A stretch of DNA of 64,000 nucleotides from contig SMSO01000033.1 of assembly GCA_004764695.1 (NCBI GenBank), positions 1,255,001 to 1,319,000 of the forward strand. Reading direction: 5' to 3'. The translations under genes were made by a program, and so were the position numbers. The notes beneath the pieces were generated by a model, which made no database searches, had not been told where the DNA came from, and was given only the letters and a program-made list of their open reading frames with translations. Below are positions 57,759 through 64,000 of this stretch, piece by piece; the stretch's first letter is position 1; the number at the start of each line of letters is the position of its first letter. Origin of the DNA: Schizochytrium sp. TIO01 (taxonomy: Eukaryota; Sar; Bigyra; Thraustochytrida; Thraustochytriidae).

Positions 57759-59683
57759 GAAAGAAGAAGTAGAGCGAGCAAAATGCTTGCTGGTTTGCCT
57801 GCCTGAGATTGAACGATGTGACGGAAATAAAGAAGGAGATCGCAAAATGAAACGAAACGAGATAGAAACACACCGATTTCATCTCATGAACGTAGCTTTC
57901 ATTGCATTAGTGCAGAACCTTTCAGGCCTTACACCATGATTTATGTCTGTTTCTTTTAATTTAGATAGTCTGTTCTTCCTCTACTACTTCTAACTTTTAA
58001 TTTAAAAGAGGTGCAGGTACTACAAAAGAGAGTGAATTCGTTGATGGCCTTGTTCTTGGCTGTTGTGTGGCAGCTGAGTGTGGCTAATAAAGTGCTCTTG
58101 GGTGATTGTAATTGAAGGTTGTTTGAACGAAAGAGACCATTCGGCCGTGACATCCCTCGTTCGAAAGCCAAGTGGTTCTCAGAATGCGAAGCTACTCATT
58201 CATAGAGGGGAACGGGGAGGTTTCATCTGCTCTGCTGCTGCGAGGCGGTAAACGTGTACTTAAAGTTATTGAGTCTCCTTTCTGTCACTTTTTAAATATT
58301 ATTATTTGTTTATTTTGATTTGTAAAAACAAAACTTGAAATCTACGGAGTCAATAAATACATCTGGCGAACCGCCGCCGGTAAAGCAAGAGGCCACAACT
58401 CAGACTCAGAGTTCTCCCAGAGAGTACAGAGGGAAGCCAAAGCTCTGAATGATAAGCTACTCTGCGCCGGTCGCAATATGGTCTTCTGCGGCCATAGGTT
58501 GTTAAAAAAGGACAAATTTGGCGTAGGGGGCATTCAATCCGAAGAACGAAACATGTTTTAAAAAATCAACTTTCACAGCCTGTTTCCATTTTTTAAGAAT
58601 ATTTTATTAAAATAAAAAAGAGTGAGGCATTGAGAGGATTGGTTTTAAAACGTTCTGGAGGAATCAAACCTAAACTCAAAATATATTGTTTTATTTTATT
58701 CTTAATCAAGCGAAGAGAAATTAATTCAAGATGTCCAATGGAACGAATTCTTTCAGTGATCCAACAAAAAAAAACTGAGGCAGACAAATAGAAATTGTGG
58801 CGGGCCGAAACAAGATGAAGCTTGGGACGTCAAAGAGATGTTGCCCATCAAGAACCAACGAGGCCAAGCTATGATCTCAGCTCCTAGGCCACCAGATTTG
58901 AGCAACTCACAAAGTATTATTAATTTGTATAAAAAATGAATGAATTACCCGTGACATCAATTTCATTTCTTTTTTTAAACATTCTTTCAAATCACTCACA
59001 GTATAGTTTGAATTTCTCTTCTTTTAAACCTTTAAAAAAACAAATTGGAGGAAAACTTTTCACAAAGATTATCGAAAACTGCCCCTTGATCATCTGGCGT
59101 TTGCGCCGCAACTGTCATGGAGGGACGCCAGAAGAGAGGTCTGTGCACCTTCAAATAAGTGGGGCGTTGCGGAACTTGCCTCGAATTCTTCGCTTTTCGA
59201 AAATGTCTGCGAAATCTCCTTCGCATTGTGAACCTCATAGCATATTAATTCATCTGCTGACTTCTTCCTTATTTTATCCTTTCAATTAATTTTAAATATA
59301 TCTTTCTAAAGTAACAAAACTGAACAAATAGAAGAAAACATTATTGTATTATTTAAAAGTTAAAAAAGAATGATTTTCGGATTTCAGGTCTCCAAAGCTC
59401 GCTCCCTTCCCGTTGCTCTAGTGCATGCTCTATGATAACCACTAATCAATTTTATCATTTCAAGCATGCAAAACAACATAGCGGAGACAAGTCCGAGGGG
59501 ATCCATCCTACTTAGACTTTCCAGGGGCGAAAGAAGCTTTGTCTTGAGTTTTTCGTGTTACCTCTACTTTTAAAAACATTATTTTCAAATTCACCAACCA
59601 AGAAGTTAATTTCCAAAAAACGAAAACTATAAAACTTTTTCTTTTCTTTTCTTTTCTTTCTTTAATGAAGAAAGTACGCAGTG

Positions 59684-60601
59684 ATGAGGAAAAGTGAGGT
59701 AAAGAGTGTTTTCAACTCCGAAACCAAACTAACAGAAACTGCCGTAGTACCATCTATGAAATTCAAAAGTAATTTAACAACTAGAAATTTAAATTTAAAA
59801 ACAAAAAGGGCACTGAAAGAGAGGAAGGCCAAACCAAAAAGAGCAAACCAAATCAAAGCAAACCAGAGCAAACCCGAAACGCAGCCAAGGCAGCGCAAGA
59901 AGAGATCGAAGCGTGCCATCGAGCAGACAAGCATGTTGCAGAGCGTACACGAAGCCGCAGCGGCGATGCTGGCGGTCAGCGAGTCGAAGCCCAGGATGGC
60001 GGAGAAGAGACCCGCACCCGAGCAGCCGGAAGAGTCTCTTGAAAAAGAGGCTCGCCGTCGCTGCCGACGCGTGCATTTTGCGGAGAATGAACCCCGCGTG
60101 GTGAACTTTGAACTCAGTCTGGAGGAGCGCCGCTTGAAGAAAGACGCTGTGTTGCGAATTCGTTTCAACGCACAGCTCAGACGCAACGAAGCTCGCGAGG
60201 AACGCGCAGCAGCAGAAGCACAAGCTCTTATGAAGCGCCGTATGCGAGACTTGGTCGTTGTCAATGGCTCTGCGCATGGCACCAAGTACTCTAAATATGG
60301 CAACGCCTTCAACCACGAAGAAGCAGACGAGGAGGAGGACGATCAAGAGGCAGAAGCCCAGGATCAAGAAGCTGTCGATGACGAGGACGATACGGACACA
60401 GATGAGGAGGTTTCTTCACAGGAAGACGAGGATGATGTCGCTTCAATGATGCTCGCTAAAAAGTCTTCTCAGCAGCAGCAATTCGCACATAGGAGATCTA
60501 TCATGCCTGCACATTGGATGCGCCGCCGCCGCTTTCAACGCGACTTCCAGCGCTGGAGCGCAGTCACGCGGCCCAACCCCATCGCGTCCTGCTCTGTTTG
60601 A
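59684..60601 (+). CDS. Basic/acidic low-complexity protein with PP1-docking-like RVHF motif (probable gene, start uncertain)
   Basis: The frame is open from ATG 59684 (305 codons) to TGA 60599-60601. The first 100 codons are Lys/Asn-rich and look like leader sequence. ATG 59996 has a strong context (A at -3, G at +4) and gives 201 residues beginning MAEKRPAPEQ, which I consider the more likely start; ATG 59933 is an alternative. The core includes 'RRRCRRVHFAENEPRVVNF', where RVHF fits the RVxF docking motif for protein phosphatase 1, then a charged helix 'SLEERRLKKDAVLRIRFNA', an acidic low-complexity block of about 40 residues, a Q run and a basic C-terminus. No enzyme domain is seen. It is the only coding-like frame in the last 38 kb; the composition bias leaves some doubt. 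Confidence 0.55.
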   Translation: MRKSEVKSVFNSETKLTETAVVPSMKFKSNLTTRNLNLKTKRALKERKAKPKRANQIKANQSKPETQPRQRKKRSKRAIEQTSMLQSVHEAAAAMLAVSESKPRMAEKRPAPEQPEESLEKEARRRCRRVHFAENEPRVVNFELSLEERRLKKDAVLRIRFNAQLRRNEAREERAAAEAQALMKRRMRDLVVVNGSAHGTKYSKYGNAFNHEEADEEEDDQEAEAQDQEAVDDEDDTDTDEEVSSQEDEDDVASMMLAKKSSQQQQFAHRRSIMPAHWMRRRRFQRDFQRWSAVTRPNPIASCSV

Positions 60602-61093
60602 GCGCCCGGCGTACACGAGCATCATTCGTTCGTCCGTCCAAGAAATGAACATGAACCGTAACATCTAGGACGCAAGGCACCGAGATGGTTGATCACTCAA
60701 ATCAATCACTCCTTCTTCTTCTTATTATTATTATTATCATTATTACCACCGTCTCATGGACAATAAGTAAGCCACACGACGGCTTTCTCATCGACGCAGT
60801 ACAATCCACCTGCTCTCGCACGCAAAGCCCGACGACCCAGGTCGATCCAACTCGCGCTCATCTCGCCCAAAGCCACCACCAGCCAAGCATAAGCGTATAA
60901 TATGCGAGCACCCTGAGAAACCTCGAGATCAAATCTGCCCCTCTCCTCGCTCGTGTAAGTATTATACTTCTTATTCTCGCAGCACTTGTGGCGGTCCTCC
61001 CCTCTGGACACTGCGCATCAGTCTCTTTATGGTAGGAAGGCCCAGACTTAGCAGTCAGTCAGTACCTACTAGCAGTGCTCAGTCGCTTCCTCT

Positions 61094-61123
61094 ATGTATA
61101 TATGCATGTATGTATGTATGTAT
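61094..61123. repeat. (TGTA)n microsatellite
   Basis: About seven TGTA/TATA/TGCA units over 30 bases. Confidence 0.85.
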
Positions 61124-61467
61124 CTCAGGGCGCGCCTATATTACGGGAAAGGCGCATTGGCGAGGAGGAGCAGGAAGCAAGCGCCTGAGAATGAATGAAT
61201 GATTGAATGAATGTAAGGACGACGAAGAAGAAGAAGAAGTCGGTGACTTGGAGAGAGAAGCTCTACCGGACGCCGAAGACCGCAGGAAGCGACGAAGATA
61301 CCCCGTGTATCGCCAGAGGCAGCCCGGCTTTGGGGTCCCCGCGCGCGGCCTTGCTTGCTTGCCTGCAGATGATTGGAGGAATAGTCCAATAAGTTCGTTC
61401 TTTTCTTTCCTAACCAGCCGCAGGATGCACGACTGCTAGCAGTTACGCCTAGGTGGGCGGTGCTCTT

Positions 61468-61504
61468 GCTTTCTTTCTTTCTTTCTTTCTCCCTTTCTTT
61501 CTCT
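61468..61504. repeat. (CTTT)n microsatellite
   Basis: About eight CTTT units with one CCCT interruption. Another CTTT array lies at 61824-61846. Confidence 0.88.
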
Positions 61505-61823
61505 CTGCCTGTGGTGAGGGAAGAAAAGGAGGAAGTTGGAAGAAAGAAGAGACCGCGCGACTGCTTTTGCTTCTTCTCAAAATTCCATCTTTCGTGCTTT
61601 TGGCGTATTGAAAGGAAGGGAGGCTTCTTCTCCTTCGTCCTCTCTCTCTCTCTCTCTTGGCGATGTGGAGAGAGCGGCAAGCCTGAAAGCTTGCTTGACT
61701 TGATCACCAGCATGGATCCAGAGGGTCTTCAAGAAGAAAGTGCCTCGGCACTTTTCTTCTGCGCCCGCCTTTGTCAGTGAACGAGTGAGTGAGTGATTAT
61801 TGGTTCCTCTCTCTTTCTTTTTG

Positions 61824-61846
61824 GCTTTCTTTCTTTCTTTCTTTCG
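61824..61846. repeat. (CTTT)n microsatellite
   Basis: Five to six CTTT units. Confidence 0.88.
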
Positions 61847-62322
61847 ACTCTTCTTACATTCTTTCGGTGGCGTTCTTTCCAGCGTTCTTTTCTAGCGGCA
61901 CCGTGTAGATAATGTATGTAGGTACCAGCTAGCGAGTATCATGTATTATATGTGAAGAAGGAAGAGAACGAATGAATGAATGAATGAATGAGCTCTAGCG
62001 CTGGCTATGATGAGGCACCTGACATGACAGGCAATGACAGGCAGAGATGGCGCAGGAAAGTTCACGACGAAATATTCGACGAGAGACCACGTACGCCTCT
62101 TGCTGCGACGAGCTAGGTTCTTTGAGGTCTAGGCACTGCTTTCATTCCTTTGCCTGTGTTCGGAGTTACCAGTAGTACCGAGCTAGGCTTCTTCTGTTTG
62201 TAAAGAAAGTAAGTAAGTAAAAGTCCAAAGAAAGACGAAGGAAGGGTAAATAAAAACAGAGCAAAGAGGCGTTAGTGAAGATGGACGCCGCTGGTGCTCT
62301 CATGTTGTTGTTGACGATGATG

Positions 62323-62343
62323 ACTCCTCCTCCTCCTCCTCCT
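62323..62343. repeat. (CTC)n trinucleotide array
   Basis: Seven CTC units. Confidence 0.88.
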
Positions 62344-62874
62344 TTGCATGGCGTGATCGACTGAGGACCCAGCGAGACGGAGCAACCTTCGTACCGTTGT
62401 GAATGGCAAAGAACGCTCTTATTGCTCGCCTTGAAGCAATCAGGGCAGGCCAGGAGGAGGATGGATCTCTTCTTCGCTAATCTATCTCGAACTGGAGGTC
62501 GCAGTTTTTGCTCTCTTACTTACTTTACTATCCATCCAACCGTAGCTAGCTCTGCTCTAGCTAGCTAGCTAGAGGTAGTGGTTAGCCAGGTACTAAGTAC
62601 GTCTAAGACTCCCTCTACAGCTCTGCCTGCCAGCCCTTTGTTGATACCTTTGTCTTCCCACGTGAACATCGACAAAGATGCGGAGAGCCAAAGAAAGCAA
62701 AGACCGTCGAGACGCTTTCGGCGTCCTCGTCCGAAGAGCTTTGCCAGGAGCCATGGGACGCTCCCCGAGTAGCTCTTGCTTGGCTGGCCCGGCGACCAAC
62801 GAACGAATGGCGCCTTGGGACCAAGAAGCAGGCACCTGGAACTCAGTTTCTTCTTTCCTTCGTGATCGATCTGC

Positions 62875-62903
62875 TCTTCTTCTTCTTCTTCTTCTTCTTC
62901 TTC
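62875..62903. repeat. (CTT)n trinucleotide array
   Basis: Nearly ten CTT units; the opposite strand reads poly-Glu or poly-Arg in spurious frames. Confidence 0.9.
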
Positions 62904-63177
62904 GCACACTGTCAATCAATTTCTCTCTCTCACACCAATCTCTCAATGACATGCCAAAAGAAAGTGATGAAAACCCGAGCGAGGCCAGCACCAGCACATT
63001 TATTTGCCTGCCTGCCTGCTGCCTATGCAGACAAGGATAACAACAGGGTTACAACAGTCAGTGCGAGGCGAAAGGAGGGGAATGGGAAGGGCCCTCGATT
63101 GCAGACGGCTGCGATTCAAGCGAAAGAGAGACGGATACGTTTGGTTTCTTCATCTTCGTCACTTGCCTCCCTCCAAA

Positions 63178-63200
63178 TCAGTCAGTCAGTCAGTCAGTCA
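63178..63200. repeat. (TCAG)n microsatellite
   Basis: Nearly six TCAG units. Confidence 0.88.
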
Positions 63201-64000
63201 GACAGTAGTTAATTAAGTAGATGGCTAGCTAGGTAGAGTACAGGTACTTATATTAGTTAGCTGGTCTGTTAGTTAACCTCAGAAAGAAAGAAAGAATGCA
63301 CTCTTTTCTAGCGCTTTCTTTAACGACGTCAGGGTGAAGAATAGGAAAGTCTAACTCAGCTCACCGAAGTTGGGAATGCGCATTCGACGTGAGGTTCGTA
63401 CATGTATCCATCCATCCATTCATTCGTCCGTCCAATTGCGAGAGGTCAGCCAGCCAGCCAGCTGCCTCGTGCGAAGAAACCCAGAAGCAGAAGAAGAAGA
63501 AGAAGCACAAGCTCGAGAGAGGCGAAATGAATTCTTTCGCTAGTCTTTGAGTGTTCTTAGAGGTATACAATATGCCTTGGTACTTACTTACTTCCTTCCT
63601 TCCTCTCTATGTTTCTTCTTAATAATAATAATAGTAGTAGCAGTAGCAGTAGTATATTGCAAGCGAGTCGTCTTTGGAGTTCACTGGAATGAACTTTGAC
63701 TCATATTCGCCAATCACATCCCACGCACACCTTATTATTTGCGTATTGCACGATCATCACGAAGGTCCTCTCCAGCAAAGCTTTGCTTGTGAAGGGTGAA
63801 AAGCGAATGTTGGGCTTTAATAGAGCAGGAGTGCTTTATTATTATTATTCACCCCCTCGCTCGCTCACTCACTCACTCCTCACTTACTCAGTGAAATTTT
63901 GAAGGAGCACCATCACAGATTTGCCAATCGCTCACGATGTAGTATATTTCAAGAATAATAACACCTGTGACCTCCTGAGCGTGCGTGGCCGCCGTGGCTT

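Larger units (their letters stand above)
41401..59600. other. Microsatellite-rich gene desert segment
   Basis: About 18 kb without a supportable gene. Dozens of perfect to decayed tetranucleotide arrays alternate with unique GC-richer blocks and A/T-only islets (for example 41450-41600, 42810-42860, 48760-48830, 50770-50830, 51890-52020, 54640-54700, 58570-58620). Many open frames up to about 220 codons are present, but they overlap in several frames, often start at non-ATG codons and include repeats. The larger arrays are listed separately. Confidence 0.6.
60602..64000. other. Microsatellite-rich sequence to the window end
   Basis: No further gene is supported. The stretch contains TTA, TGTA, CTTT, CTC, CTT, CAGT, CAGC and TTA/TAG/CAG runs and several multi-frame open reading frames caused by them. 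Confidence 0.6.

Noticed and set aside
61141-61713. A 190-codon minus-strand frame
   Set aside because: Built largely from CTTT and CTT repeats with overlapping frames on the other strand.

Overview
This is nuclear DNA from a eukaryote, most likely a unicellular protist. The genes are long and almost intron-free, and include a proteasome adaptor of the Ecm29 family, an exocyst Sec5 subunit, a PP2C-type phosphatase and a large coiled-coil protein. One gene has two short GT-AG introns. Intergenic DNA is full of tetranucleotide microsatellites. A thraustochytrid-like or other heterotrophic stramenopile would fit, but that is inference: no taxonomic marker such as rRNA is present.

Region 1 (1-20.9 kb) is a normal gene-dense segment. 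In order it holds the C-terminal part of an Ecm29-like HEAT protein (+, cut by the window edge), a PPTC7-like PP2C phosphatase (+), an ankyrin/BSD-domain protein with a predicted N-myristoylation site (-), a divergent aquaporin-like channel (+), a coiled-coil protein (-), Sec5/EXOC2 (-) and a three-exon nitroreductase (+). The ankyrin/BSD and aquaporin genes are divergent and share a 1.7 kb upstream region with a short tandem array. The aquaporin and coiled-coil genes converge. These are ordinary housekeeping or cell-biology genes and do not form a pathway.

Region 2 (20.9-59.6 kb) is a gene desert of about 38 kb. It mixes perfect and decayed tetra-, penta- and octanucleotide arrays, short AT-only islets and plainer AT-rich DNA. 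Inside it, on the minus strand at about 24.98-26.2 kb, is a decayed gene for a Fanzor/TnpB-family RNA-guided nuclease. It keeps the N-terminal helix-turn-helix signature, the RuvC-II region with its glutamate, and the zinc-ribbon signature, but carries frameshifts and in-frame stops. Two hairpins follow it directly and may be remnants of its guide-RNA scaffold. A second decayed reading frame lies just upstream on the same strand. Other possible decayed coding pieces occur near 34.9-35.3 kb and 37.7-38.4 kb.

Region 3 (59.6-64 kb) holds one probable small gene for a basic/acidic low-complexity protein with a PP1-docking-like RVHF motif, followed by more microsatellite-rich DNA. Most open frames in regions 2 and 3 are artefacts of short tandem repeats and are not annotated as genes.
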